A DNA stretch of 64,000 bases from an uncultured Prevotellaceae bacterium (GCA_902776665.1 CACYQZ010000004.1:82370-146369), one strand, 5' to 3'; shown: positions 41,354 to 50,197, counted from the first letter of the stretch. Numbers and translations: made by a program. The notes: generated by a model not told the origin, from the sequence alone.

Positions 41354-42697
41354 ATGAAACAAGAAAAAAAACAATGGTATCAATTTTTTTATAGTTGGAT
41401 ACCAGCCCCTTACCGAAAGTCCTTGAAATGGGTGCCAACCCTTTATTTTTCGGAAGGACTACCCAATGTCATTGTGATGACGGTTGCCGTCACAATGTAT
41501 ATGCAACTCGGTATGAGCGACACCGAAATCGCCCTCTACACCTCGTGGCTCGGACTTCCGTGGGTCATCAAACCGCTGTGGAGCCCGTTCATCGACATTT
41601 TCAAGACCAAACGCTGGTGGGTGCTTGCTATGCAGATTCTTCTGGGCTCGTCATTCGGCGGTATCGCCTTTACGCTCAATGCCAGTTTCTGGTTTCAGGG
41701 AACAATGTTTTTCTTTTTCCTGATGGCCTTCTCAAGTGCCACCCACGACATTGCCGCCGACGGATTTTATATGATTGAACTCGACTGTCACCAACAGTCT
41801 TTCTTCGTGGGCATTCGCAATTTTTTCTATCGTGTCGCCGTTATTTTCGGACAAGGTGCTCTCGTGCCGTTGGCAGGCGGTTTGCAACTCATCTTCCGCA
41901 ACCAGATTGCTTTTACGTGGAGTCTGATTTTCTATGGTCTGGCAGGGCTGATGATAGCCATTTGGCTCTATCACGGCTTTATTTTACCGCGTCCGACAGA
42001 GCAGAACAATGCCCATCTGACAGCACGACAAGTAATGCACAGCGTGGGCGATACACTCGTCACGTTTTTCAAAAAACAGCCCTGGCGCGGAATGGTGATT
42101 GTACTATTGTTCCTGATGTTCTATCGCTTCCCCGAAGCCCTGCTCTTGAAAATGAGCACCACTTTCCTGCAACGGCCCAATTCCGAAGGCGGACTCGGAC
42201 TTTCGCCCCAAGAATACGGATTCGTTTACGGATTTTTTGGTGTTGCTGGTCTGCTACTCGGTGGTTTTGTCGGTGGTATTCTCGCCAGTCAGGATGGTTT
42301 GAAAAAATGGCTCTGGCCCTTCGTTTTCGCGCTGACACTGCCGAATCTTGTCTATGTCTATATGAGTTACGCCTTACCTTCCAACCTCGATATCATCAGC
42401 ATCTTCATTTTCGTGGAACAATTCGGCTACGGCCTCGGCTTCACGGCACTCACGCTCTATATGCTATACTTTTCGCAGGGCGAGTTCAAGACCTCGCACT
42501 ACGCCATTTGCACGGGTCTTTCCTATCTTGGCCTGATGATTCCTGGAATGTTCTCAGGCTGGCTCAAAGACGAGGTAGGCTATCGAATGTTCTTCATCGT
42601 TGTGATGGCGAGTTGCGTCATCACCTTCGCGATTACGGCCTTCCTAAAAATCGACCCCGAATTTGGCAAGAAGTCTATAACAACGGAAGCAGAATAA
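41354..42697 (+). CDS. MFS transporter, AmpG-like
   Basis: 447 residues from MKQEKKQWYQFFYSWIPAPY. About twelve hydrophobic segments, with AmpG-like motifs: YFSEGLPNVIVMTVAVTMYM, WLGLPWVIKPLWSPFIDI and SSATHDIAADGFYM. AmpG permeases import anhydromuropeptides for wall recycling. It starts 5 bases after the SpoIID fusion gene, whose product would be expected to release anhydro-sugars, which supports a recycling role but does not prove it. The ATG at 41114 is rejected because that stretch is in another frame of the fusion gene. Confidence 0.85.
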   Translation: MKQEKKQWYQFFYSWIPAPYRKSLKWVPTLYFSEGLPNVIVMTVAVTMYMQLGMSDTEIALYTSWLGLPWVIKPLWSPFIDIFKTKRWWVLAMQILLGSSFGGIAFTLNASFWFQGTMFFFFLMAFSSATHDIAADGFYMIELDCHQQSFFVGIRNFFYRVAVIFGQGALVPLAGGLQLIFRNQIAFTWSLIFYGLAGLMIAIWLYHGFILPRPTEQNNAHLTARQVMHSVGDTLVTFFKKQPWRGMVIVLLFLMFYRFPEALLLKMSTTFLQRPNSEGGLGLSPQEYGFVYGFFGVAGLLLGGFVGGILASQDGLKKWLWPFVFALTLPNLVYVYMSYALPSNLDIISIFIFVEQFGYGLGFTALTLYMLYFSQGEFKTSHYAICTGLSYLGLMIPGMFSGWLKDEVGYRMFFIVVMASCVITFAITAFLKIDPEFGKKSITTEAE

Positions 42698-42738
42698 CTG
42701 AGTTAAAAAGATTTTTAAATTATAATAACATCACATCT

Positions 42739-43431
42739 ATGAAACGTACTCTAATCCTTATTCATTTGGCTTTAAGCATTGCTTTCATCGGTAATTCCAT
42801 TTCTATGAAGGCTCAAACAAAAGACACCATTCAAACATCCTGTGTTCTTCGATATTATGCTTCGCTTGAAGATATTAAAAACGATCATTGGACAGAAATT
42901 ATTTTAAAAGACTCAACTTCAACTATTCACAAAAATAATGAAGGAAATTTGATTGACGACCGTAACTTTATCATAAAAGACAAAGCCGTCAGAAAGATAA
43001 TTAATAAAAAAGCTATTGCCATAAAATGTGACAGTACTATTTTGCTGAACCTACGCTTCATTCATTGCAAAGGATCAATAGGGTCTATGGGTAGAGATTT
43101 TGCACGTGCATATCCTTTAAAAGATGGACGATTTATTATGGCATATTATGATGTGAAGAAAGTAGGTGGACTGCAAGGTATGGGTGCTATGGGCGGTCTC
43201 ATAGGTGCAGTCGTGATGTCAAGTAGTATGGAAAATTTGCGTAACAACAATGTTTGTTATCTTTTCACACCAGAAAAAAATATGGTTGTGAGAGTAAAAA
43301 ATGATATTTTGAAAGAGTTACTTGCTGGACACGATGACTTAATTGATGAATATAATAATTTAGACCGAAATCTACGCAATTTTGAAAATATTATCATACC
43401 TTTGCTGAAGCGTGCTAATGCTCTTAAGTAA
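42739..43431 (+). CDS. AT-rich secreted protein of unknown function
   Basis: 230 residues from MKRTLILIHLALSIAFIGNS, a signal peptide ending near MKAQT. The mature part is Lys/Asn/Ile-rich with a hydrophobic Gly/Met-rich segment (GGLQGMGAMGGLIGAVVM) that could insert in a membrane. Family not recognised. Codon use is much more AT-rich than in the genes on either side, suggesting recent arrival or relaxed selection. It follows the MFS gene by 41 bases and is closed by a strong terminator. Translation upstream of 42739 in the same frame runs antisense-like through the MFS gene and is not coding. Confidence 0.75.
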   Translation: MKRTLILIHLALSIAFIGNSISMKAQTKDTIQTSCVLRYYASLEDIKNDHWTEIILKDSTSTIHKNNEGNLIDDRNFIIKDKAVRKIINKKAIAIKCDSTILLNLRFIHCKGSIGSMGRDFARAYPLKDGRFIMAYYDVKKVGGLQGMGAMGGLIGAVVMSSSMENLRNNNVCYLFTPEKNMVVRVKNDILKELLAGHDDLIDEYNNLDRNLRNFENIIIPLLKRANALK

Positions 43432-43448
43432 ATCAATTGAGATTTCGG

Positions 43449-43490
43449 GATGCTTACCGCAAGTTTTACGGTAAGCATCTCGTTTTTTTT
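43449..43490 (+). terminator. Terminator after the GT2/SpoIID/MFS/secreted-protein block
   Basis: Perfect 11-pair stem gatgcttaccg with cggtaagcatc (loop caagtttta) followed by cg and a run of eight T. Confidence 0.9.
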
Positions 43491-43503
43491 CTTTTTACAA
43501 CGA

Positions 43504-44268
43504 TTATTGATAAAGTTCTTCCTGCCGATTGACTGCGGCAAAATCTTTGAGGAATTTGGCGAAACCGTCGGCGCAGGCATCGGCGAAACGACGGCCTTTC
43601 TCGGCAGTCGAGAGGGCGGGATTGCCAATGCCGGTGTCTTCGGTGACAAGCGTCCAATGGCGTGGCAACCAGACTTTCCCTTCGCGCAGGGCGTCGATGG
43701 CGAAACTTTTGGCGCGACCCTCGCCGGCCTCTTCAAGTCGCACGAGATCGGGATGGTAGTGCATCATCACCGAAGTCTCGATTTCGTCGGCGTGGTCGCC
43801 GGGCTGCTCAAAATATTCCTTCGCCGGGGCCATTTTGAACCATTCGGCGGCAGCAATCAAAGTTTCCCCTTCATCTAAATCGCGAATCATCTGCTTGAAC
43901 GAATTTCCGCCGTGTCCATTGACGATGAGCAGGCGGCGAATGCCCTGATGACGGAGCGAACTAACGATGTCTTTCAAGATAGAAAAATGGGTTTCGTAGC
44001 GATAATGGATGCAAAACGGCAGGTCGCGCTGACCCGGATTCTGCGACCCCATCGCAACGGGCGGCAACACCATACAGCGCACACCGTAGTTTTTCAGTGC
44101 ACGCTCGGCAGCATCGACAGCAACGGCCTGCGACAGGATGCAGTCGGTCATATACGGAAGGTGAAGATTATGCGGTTCGGTGGCGCCCCACGGCAGAATG
44201 GCCACGTCGTATTTGTACTGACGTGCCACACCGTAGGTGGAAACGGAAAGGTCGATTTCTCTGTTCAT
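43504..44268 (-). CDS. Creatininase-family amidohydrolase
   Basis: 254 residues from MNREIDLSVSTYGVARQY. Metal-binding motifs: LPWGATEPHNLHLPYMTD (Glu, His, Asp), LIVNGHGGNSF and GDHADEIETSVMM. Family members cleave cyclic or linear amides such as creatinine, mycofactocin precursor or formamidopyrimidines; the substrate is unknown. In this amino-sugar cluster an amidohydrolase for a sugar-derived amide is possible but not shown. The in-frame ATG at 44358 is rejected: the 30 extra residues come from a 7/14-base tandem array and from inside the upstream gene. Confidence 0.85.
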   Translation of the reverse strand: MNREIDLSVSTYGVARQYKYDVAILPWGATEPHNLHLPYMTDCILSQAVAVDAAERALKNYGVRCMVLPPVAMGSQNPGQRDLPFCIHYRYETHFSILKDIVSSLRHQGIRRLLIVNGHGGNSFKQMIRDLDEGETLIAAAEWFKMAPAKEYFEQPGDHADEIETSVMMHYHPDLVRLEEAGEGRAKSFAIDALREGKVWLPRHWTLVTEDTGIGNPALSTAEKGRRFADACADGFAKFLKDFAAVNRQEELYQ

Positions 44269-44272
44269 TTTT

Positions 44273-44321
44273 GGGTGGTGGGTGATGAATGATAGGTGAT
44301 GAATGATAGGTGATGGGTGGT
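44273..44321. repeat. 14-base (two 7-base) tandem array upstream of the creatininase gene
   Basis: ggtgatgaatgata occurs twice, followed by ggtgatgggtggtt and preceded by gggtggtg. It fills the spacer and touches the stop codon of the upstream esterase gene. Confidence 0.85.
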
Positions 44322-46603
44322 TAGTCCCAAACCCAAGGTTCTTTTCTTTTTGAAACACAATATTTAAAAGTCGAAACAGGCAGCCCTGCGCCGTTCACGA
44401 GATTGGCCCGCGTAAAAGGCTGCCAAGCGTAGCGCACTTCAACGGGCTCCTTCACCTCAGGACAGGTCAGGAGAACGAGCAAGAGATTCTCATCGACTCT
44501 TGCCTCGGCAGGATGGAAAATGCCGTCTTTTCCAGCCACTTCAAAGCCGATGATTCGGTCGCCCGAAGCAGGATGAAGTCCCCGATTGGCATCGTTGAGG
44601 CCACTGAACGCGATGCGGACGCAGCCTTCATGAATATCGATTCCTACGGGATGAGGACTCTGGCTCACGAGCTTTCTGTAGTCATAATTCTTGTGCAGCG
44701 CCAGTCGTGCCAGTCGCTCGCCGATGGGACGTTTGTTGCGCGGATGCACGTCGAGCGAATCGCCGTGGTCGTGGCTGACCACCATTCCCGAATGCAGTCC
44801 GTTTCCACGGTTCAAGCGCAGCTGGCTGTCGCGAAACGCCGGCCACGACGGACGGTTCAGGCTCGATAGCTGCACAAAGTGGAAGGGCAGGCTACGCCGT
44901 CCGAAATACGCGCTCCAACTGTCGCGCAGCAAACGGAACAACTGCTCGTGGAGCTCGATGTTATGGGCGTTCGACTCGCCCTGATACCACGCTACGCCCT
45001 TGATTCGATAGTGGTCGAGCGGCAAGATGCCTGCCTCGAAGAGGTAGCACGGCTCGTAAGGATGGCGTTGCAGGCGTGCTTTGTTGCGGTCGGGTGTCGT
45101 TTTGCCGTCATTTTCCACGTTCACGACCTGCGCAATGTTCTTCAGTGCACGGCCTCGCGCCCACGGCTGTCCGTAGTCGCTGAAATACCAATCGGTGAGG
45201 ATGTTCGGCAGGCGTTTTTCGAGTGTTTCGCGGTCGATCCACGACTCGGTTGTCGAACCGCCGACGGCATTGCAGATGATGCCGATGGGCACTTGCAGCG
45301 AATCGGCCAATACGCGACCCAGATGATAGGCGATGGCCGAGAAATTCTTGATGTTTTCCGCCGTTGCCAATTCCCAAGCAGGCTTTTTCAAGTAGCGCAA
45401 GTCGTTCACCGAGTCGCACACGGCTGCAGGCCAGTTGTCATCGTCGGTGTTGTAAAGCGGTGTCATATTGCAGAGGTGCAGCAACCTACTCGCCGCCGAC
45501 TGCGGGAAAAGGGCGACATCTTCCTGAGCCGTAGAACTTCTTCTGAGTTGAAATTCCATATTCGACTGACCCGAGCAGAGCCAGACTTCGCCGACATAGA
45601 CGCTGTCGAACGCAATCGTTTTGCCCGTTTTCGAGGATTTTTTCGATTTTTTTCCGTTGGAAGTCGGGGAAAGGCTCTCAAACGACAGCCTATAAGGGCC
45701 ACCGGCCTCCACCGACGTGAATTTGACGCTCCATTTTCCCTCGGAATTGGTTTTCGCCGTCTGCGAAACGCCGTTGAAGGTCACGAGAACCTCATCGCCG
45801 ACATTCGACGTGCCGTGCAGTTCGATGTTTTCGCCGCGTTGCAAAACCATTCCGTTGCCATACATCGGCGAGGGTTTCAGACCGCCGTTGTCGTTTTTGA
45901 GGGCGGAATAGACCGTCCGAGCAATGATGGCAGCGCCTTTTGCATTCGGATGCAGCGCGTCAGGCAGCAGTTCGGGATGGCTGTAGAGCGGCGTGTGCAG
46001 GTCGATGAGACCGACATCGGTCGTGGCGGCAATCTGACGGATTTTCTTCTGAATGGCGGCGTGCCAGTCGCGTGTGCCCGTCTGGAAACGGTGATGGCGA
46101 TGGAAAATAGGCGTCATCAGGCAAATCCAGACTTTCGCCTGCGGATTGGCCTTTCGGAATGATTCGATGAGCGCACGATAGTCACCAATAAATTCGTCGC
46201 CGTAGTTCGGCCAGTTGCGCGGGTCAGTGTCGTTGAGTCCGAGGTGAATCACCACCCAATCGGCCTTGAAATCGATGGCCTGCTGGTATTCGGGCACTTT
46301 CGTGTAGGGCCGATGACCGTGGTTAAGCAGCGTCGAACCCGAATGGCCGAAGTTCCGAACGTCGTAGTCGTCGCCGAGCAAGCCCTGCAACACGACGGGA
46401 TAGGCGTTTTTCTCGCGATTTTCCACGCCCATTCCGTAGGTGACGCTATTGCCCACGCAGGCCACGCGAATCTTCTCCTTCGCCTTCTTCTGCGCTGCCG
46501 ACATCGGCAAAGGTAAAAAGGCAAAAAAGTAAATTAGCAATGAAATACTAAGAATCGTTTGCCACTGTTTTTTCAATAATTGATAATGGTTTTTCGTTTT
46601 CAT
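44321..46603 (-). CDS. Secreted fusion of SGNH/GDSL hydrolase and sialate O-acetylesterase domains
   Basis: 760 residues. Signal peptide about 1-36 (ILSISLLIYFFAFLPLPMSA). SGNH domain about 44-235: block I VGNSVTYGMG with Ser53, GLNDTDPRNW, and the Asp-His pair in DALHPNAKGAAI. A beta-sandwich linker leads to the sialate O-acetylesterase domain: YVGEVWLCSGQSNMEF (nucleophile Ser), IGIICNAVGGSTTESWI and WYQGESNAH. The pair of esterases would remove O-acetyl groups, opening sialic acids or host glycans to glycosidases. It lies 51 bases after the NagB-like/PIG-L gene, in the amino-sugar cluster. Confidence 0.9.
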   Translation of the reverse strand: MKTKNHYQLLKKQWQTILSISLLIYFFAFLPLPMSAAQKKAKEKIRVACVGNSVTYGMGVENREKNAYPVVLQGLLGDDYDVRNFGHSGSTLLNHGHRPYTKVPEYQQAIDFKADWVVIHLGLNDTDPRNWPNYGDEFIGDYRALIESFRKANPQAKVWICLMTPIFHRHHRFQTGTRDWHAAIQKKIRQIAATTDVGLIDLHTPLYSHPELLPDALHPNAKGAAIIARTVYSALKNDNGGLKPSPMYGNGMVLQRGENIELHGTSNVGDEVLVTFNGVSQTAKTNSEGKWSVKFTSVEAGGPYRLSFESLSPTSNGKKSKKSSKTGKTIAFDSVYVGEVWLCSGQSNMEFQLRRSSTAQEDVALFPQSAASRLLHLCNMTPLYNTDDDNWPAAVCDSVNDLRYLKKPAWELATAENIKNFSAIAYHLGRVLADSLQVPIGIICNAVGGSTTESWIDRETLEKRLPNILTDWYFSDYGQPWARGRALKNIAQVVNVENDGKTTPDRNKARLQRHPYEPCYLFEAGILPLDHYRIKGVAWYQGESNAHNIELHEQLFRLLRDSWSAYFGRRSLPFHFVQLSSLNRPSWPAFRDSQLRLNRGNGLHSGMVVSHDHGDSLDVHPRNKRPIGERLARLALHKNYDYRKLVSQSPHPVGIDIHEGCVRIAFSGLNDANRGLHPASGDRIIGFEVAGKDGIFHPAEARVDENLLLVLLTCPEVKEPVEVRYAWQPFTRANLVNGAGLPVSTFKYCVSKRKEPWVWD

Positions 46604-46607
46604 AACT

Positions 46608-46655
46608 CAACTTTTTTAACCTTTTAACCCTTTAACTATTTAACTTTTTAACTTT
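46608..46655. repeat. 10/11-base tandem array between the esterase and NagB/PIG-L genes
   Basis: Units of the ttttaacctttt/aaccctttaacta kind, the same class as at 15064-15106. It meets the stop codon of the PIG-L fusion gene. Confidence 0.75.
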
Positions 46656-48646
46656 TACAGCGGTTTATACTCCACAAACGCCTCCATTGCCTCGTAGCAG
46701 GCCAGTCCGAGGTCGTCGTAAAGTTTCGCCGTGCCACGGTTGCGGTCTTCGGCACGCTGCCAAAACAGTCGCTCGTCGTTGCCGAGGAAGGGCGCACTCT
46801 CCATCTGCGACTGATGCTTCAGAATTGAGTTTCGCTTCGCACGCAACTCCTCTGGCGACATCGGCACGCACATTTCGATGTTCTCGATTTCCCACTCTGC
46901 CCACGCGCCGCGATACATCCAGATGCGGCAGTCTTTGAGCCACTTTGTGCCAGCCTTCTTCTCCTCGTCGATGGCGGCGAGAACGGCGTCGGTACATTTG
47001 CGGTGGGTTCCGTGGGGGTCGGCGAGGTCGCCAGCCACGTAAATCTGGTGCGGCTTCACCTCGTTGATGAGTTTCTGGACGATGGCGACATCCTTCTCCG
47101 ACATCGGCAGTTTCTCGATTTTTCCGCTCTCGTAGAACGGCAGGTCGAGGAAATGGACGCGGTTGAGCGGGATTTTGTTGTAGATGCTGGCCGTGCGCGC
47201 CTCTCCACGACGAATCAATCCCTTGATATTCAGGATGTCGCGTGTGTCGAGGTCGCCTTCTTTCTTCTTGGCGAGGAATTTCTTGATTTCAGCATATTTC
47301 TTGTCGAAAACATCGTCTTTACCTTCGCCGAAAATCTGGTGGAAACCCTCGACAAACATCAGGAAGCGCGACACTTCCTCGTCGCCAACGGCAATGTTTC
47401 CACTGGTTTCGTAAGCCACGTGCACCTCGTGACCTTGCGCCACGAGTCGCTGAATGGTTCCACCCATCGAAATCACGTCGTCGTCGGGGTGCGGCGAGAA
47501 CACGATGACACGCTTCGGGAACGGCGTGGCACGCTCAGGACGATGGGTGTCGTCGGCATTCGGCTTACCGCCGGGCCAACCTGTAATCGTATGCTGTAAG
47601 TCGTTGAAAATCTTAATGTTAGCGTTATAAGCCGAGCCGTAGAGCGCCAACAATTCCGACAGACCGTTTTCGTTGTAGTCTTTGTTCGTCAGTTTCAGAA
47701 TCGGTTTTCCCGTCTTCTGACAGAGCCAGACGAGGGCCGAGCGCACGAGTTTGTCGTCCCACTTGAGCGAGGTGACGAGCCACGGGTGCACGATGCGCGT
47801 CAGGCGCGAGGCGGCGGCGATGTCGCAAACCACGTGAACATCGTTGTGGGTTTGCAGGAACGTGGCCGGAATCTGGTCGGTAATCGAACCTTCCACCGTG
47901 TTTCTGATGATTTCAGCCTTTTCCTCGCCCCAAGCCGTGAGGAAAATCTTGCGGGCGGCCAAAATCGTGGCCACACCCATCGTAATCGAGCACGGCGGAA
48001 CGGGTTCGCTACTGCCGAAACTGCGCGTCATTTCCTCGCGCGAAGTAGCGTCGATGAGGATGATGCGCGACGGCGAATTGAGCGACGAACCAGGCTCGTT
48101 GGTGGCGATGTTGCCCATACGACCGATGCCGAGCAGCATCACGTCGATGCCGCCGAAACTCTTGATGCGCTGTTCGTAGAGGCGACAGTGCTGCTGCACC
48201 TGGTCTTGCTCGATTGTTCCATCGGGCGAAAAGACATTCTTGCTGTCAATATCGACGTGGTCGAGGAATCGCTCGTGCAACTGCCGAATGGCACTCTGCT
48301 GTCCGTCTTTCGACAGCGGGAAATATTCGTAGGCGTTGAAAACAATGACATTCTGGAAACTCACGCCCTCTTCCTTGTGCAGACGGACGAGTTCCTCATA
48401 GACGGGCGTCAGCGAAGTGCCAGTGCCCAGTCCGAGCACGCAATATTCTCCCTCGCGACGCTGTTGCTTCACTTCTTCGACAACCGCCAAAGCCACTTCC
48501 CTCACGCCGTCCTCGGTCTTCGGATAGATGTCGGTCGGCAACTTCTCCATTCGCGTGATTTCGCTGCGATCTACAGCGGTGAGCGGACGGTAAAACTCCT
48601 CTGGTACTTTATTCAGTACGATTTGTGAACTAAGATTCAGTCTCAT
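46655..48646 (-). CDS. Fusion of degenerate NagB-like domain and PIG-L (LmbE) deacetylase
   Basis: 663 residues. The N-terminal 340 residues resemble glucosamine-6-phosphate deaminase, with LGLGTGTSLTPVYEELVRL, but NMDEY is NAYEY (104-108) and [13 protein letters not shown] is GIGRMGNIATNEP (173-185), so the catalytic Asp and His residues are absent. The C-terminal part is a PIG-L zinc deacetylase with SPHPDDDVISMGG (His386-Pro-Asp-Asp-Asp390) and DPHGTHRKC. It may deacetylate a GlcNAc derivative while the NagB part binds an effector. It sits downstream of true nagB. Fusions like this are, as I recall, annotated as glucosamine-6-phosphate deaminase in Bacteroides, which may be wrong. Confidence 0.88.
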   Translation of the reverse strand: MRLNLSSQIVLNKVPEEFYRPLTAVDRSEITRMEKLPTDIYPKTEDGVREVALAVVEEVKQQRREGEYCVLGLGTGTSLTPVYEELVRLHKEEGVSFQNVIVFNAYEYFPLSKDGQQSAIRQLHERFLDHVDIDSKNVFSPDGTIEQDQVQQHCRLYEQRIKSFGGIDVMLLGIGRMGNIATNEPGSSLNSPSRIILIDATSREEMTRSFGSSEPVPPCSITMGVATILAARKIFLTAWGEEKAEIIRNTVEGSITDQIPATFLQTHNDVHVVCDIAAASRLTRIVHPWLVTSLKWDDKLVRSALVWLCQKTGKPILKLTNKDYNENGLSELLALYGSAYNANIKIFNDLQHTITGWPGGKPNADDTHRPERATPFPKRVIVFSPHPDDDVISMGGTIQRLVAQGHEVHVAYETSGNIAVGDEEVSRFLMFVEGFHQIFGEGKDDVFDKKYAEIKKFLAKKKEGDLDTRDILNIKGLIRRGEARTASIYNKIPLNRVHFLDLPFYESGKIEKLPMSEKDVAIVQKLINEVKPHQIYVAGDLADPHGTHRKCTDAVLAAIDEEKKAGTKWLKDCRIWMYRGAWAEWEIENIEMCVPMSPEELRAKRNSILKHQSQMESAPFLGNDERLFWQRAEDRNRGTAKLYDDLGLACYEAMEAFVEYKPL

Positions 48647-48654
48647 AGTCTTAA

Positions 48655-48790
48655 TATTTTTGAGTTTTGAATTTTGAATTTTGAATGATTCTCGCTTCGC
48701 TGCGATTGTGAATTTTCAATTTTGAATTCTTAATTCTTCAATTCTTAATCGCCGAAGGCGACAATTACTTCCCTTCGGTCAGTGACCGTT
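48655..48790. repeat. AT-rich repeats and small GC-rich palindromes between nagB and the fusion gene
   Basis: Repeats gaattttgaattttgaa and aattcttaattcttcaattc alternate with two short GC-rich inverted motifs, tcgcttcgctgcga near 48691 and cgccgaaggcg near 48750. The structure could act on the mRNA between the two genes; function is not shown. Confidence 0.6.
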
Positions 48791-48799
48791 GATTCAACA

Positions 48800-49591
48800 T
48801 TATAAATTTTCCTTTTCGATGTCCTTAAAATACTTATACGTAGCCACTTTCAGTTCGTCGGTAGCGGCCTCGTCGCACACGATGATGCCGTGGCGATGCG
48901 TTTGCAGCGCACTGATGGTCCAAGCCTGTGTCACAGGACCTTCGACGGCGGCTTGCAGGGCGCGAGTCTTGCCGTGTCCGTTCACCAGAATCATCACTTC
49001 GCGAGCATCCATCACTGTGCCCACGCCCACCGTCAGCGCTGTCTTCGGCACTTTATTGACATCGCCCTCGAAGAAGCGCGAATTGGCAATAATCGTGTCG
49101 GTTGTCAGCGTTTTTTGGCGCGTGCGAGAGGTCAGCGACGAGAATGGCTCGTTGAAGGCGATATGACCGTCGGGACCGATGCCACCGATGAACAAATCGA
49201 TGCCGCCAGCCTCGCGAATCATCGCCTCGTAGTGCTCACATTCGGCCTCCAAATCCTCGGCGTTGCCGTTGAGGATGTGGATATTCTCCTTCGGGCAGTC
49301 GATGTGGTTGAAAAGGTTGGCAGCCATAAACGAATGGTAACTTTCGGGGTGCTCCTCGGGCAGTCCGACATACTCGTCCATATTGAACGTCACCACGTTT
49401 TTGAAGCTCACACGCTCTTCTTGGCAGGCTTTCACGAGATTTTTATACATTCCGATGGGCGACGACCCCGTCGGCAGACCCAGCACAAACTTGCGCTCAG
49501 CCGTAGGTTTAAACTCATTGATGCGCTTGATTACGTGCTCGGCAGCCCAGCGCGACAGCTGCTCATAATTGGGTTCGATGATAACTCTCAT
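48800..49591 (-). CDS. nagB: Glucosamine-6-phosphate deaminase NagB
   Basis: 263 residues. Catalytic motifs are complete: [31 protein letters not shown] (Asp of the base) and [17 protein letters not shown] (Asp and His), with [12 protein letters not shown]. It converts glucosamine 6-phosphate to fructose 6-phosphate and ammonia, feeding glycolysis via pgi. It is the first gene of the leftward amino-sugar cluster; the fusion protein downstream has the same fold with these residues lost. Expression may be joined with the thioesterase upstream (28 bases). Confidence 0.97.
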   Translation of the reverse strand: MRVIIEPNYEQLSRWAAEHVIKRINEFKPTAERKFVLGLPTGSSPIGMYKNLVKACQEERVSFKNVVTFNMDEYVGLPEEHPESYHSFMAANLFNHIDCPKENIHILNGNAEDLEAECEHYEAMIREAGGIDLFIGGIGPDGHIAFNEPFSSLTSRTRQKTLTTDTIIANSRFFEGDVNKVPKTALTVGVGTVMDAREVMILVNGHGKTRALQAAVEGPVTQAWTISALQTHRHGIIVCDEAATDELKVATYKYFKDIEKENL

Positions 49592-49618
49592 ATCGTTTTT
49601 ATTGTTAATTGTAAATTG

Positions 49619-50083
49619 TTAATTCGTCCTCTTAAACTCCACTCCCTCAAACTCGCTAATCGACTTCACCCAATGGTCGGGCAACGGAATCGACTCGCGC
49701 TGGTGCAGGTCGTAGAGCACCATAATCGACAGGCAACGGCATTTCACCTCTTGCGTGTCGGTGTCGATGACATCCTGTTGCAAGTGGAAACTCGTGCGCC
49801 CGATGTGCGAGATGCGCGTACGAGCAGCGATGTGGCTGCCAGCCTTCACCTCAGAGAGGAAATCGGCCTCGATGTGCACCACGACAATGGCCTTGTGCTC
49901 CCAATTCACATCGGGGCAGACGGTCGAAAGATACTCCGTTTTCGCCGTGTCGTAAAACTGGAAAAACACGCCGTTGTTCACGTGTCCGAACGGGTCCACG
50001 TCGTTCCAACGAATCTGCAGCGGCAGCGTGTGGTGGAATTCCTGCGCCTCCGCAGTGCTTTGTATGTTTGTCGGTTGAGTCAT
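49619..50083 (-). CDS. Acyl-CoA thioesterase, hotdog fold (4HBT family)
   Basis: 154 residues from MTQPTNIQSTAEAQEFHHT. The hotdog active-site motif is RWNDVDPFGHVNNGVFFQFY, where Asp and the His/Asn-rich turn match the 4-hydroxybenzoyl-CoA thioesterase family. Its CoA substrate cannot be set. Longer upstream extension to 50470 is antisense to hflX and is not coding. A TACCTTTG box lies at 50127-50120, about 37 bases before the ATG. Weak link to the nagB gene 28 bases downstream. Confidence 0.85.
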   Translation of the reverse strand: MTQPTNIQSTAEAQEFHHTLPLQIRWNDVDPFGHVNNGVFFQFYDTAKTEYLSTVCPDVNWEHKAIVVVHIEADFLSEVKAGSHIAARTRISHIGRTSFHLQQDVIDTDTQEVKCRCLSIMVLYDLHQRESIPLPDHWVKSISEFEGVEFKRTN

Positions 50084-50169
50084 ATTATCCCAAAGATTCA
50101 AAAATTCTGTTCTTGACTGCAAAGGTACGATTTTTCTCGAAAAACTCACAGAAAAATGAAAATATTTTG

Positions 50170-50177
50170 TATCTTTG
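50170..50177 (+). promoter_or_regulatory. Promoter -7 box of hflX
   Basis: TATCTTTG fits TAnnTTTG and lies 20 bases before the ATG at 50198, showing that the in-frame ATG at 50156 is upstream of the promoter. Confidence 0.6.
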
Positions 50178-50197
50178 CCGACGAAAAAACGAAAAAT

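Noticed and set aside
41917-42738. A longer coding frame joined to the secreted protein at 42739
   Set aside because: The upstream part overlaps the MFS gene in another frame and is not conserved-looking; the signal peptide begins at 42739.
44269-44358. Longer N-terminus for the creatininase
   Set aside because: Those residues are translated tandem repeat and lie partly inside the neighbouring gene; the conserved start is MNREIDLS.
50156-50197. Earlier ATG for HflX at 50156
   Set aside because: It is upstream of the TATCTTTG promoter box, so the transcript would not contain it.
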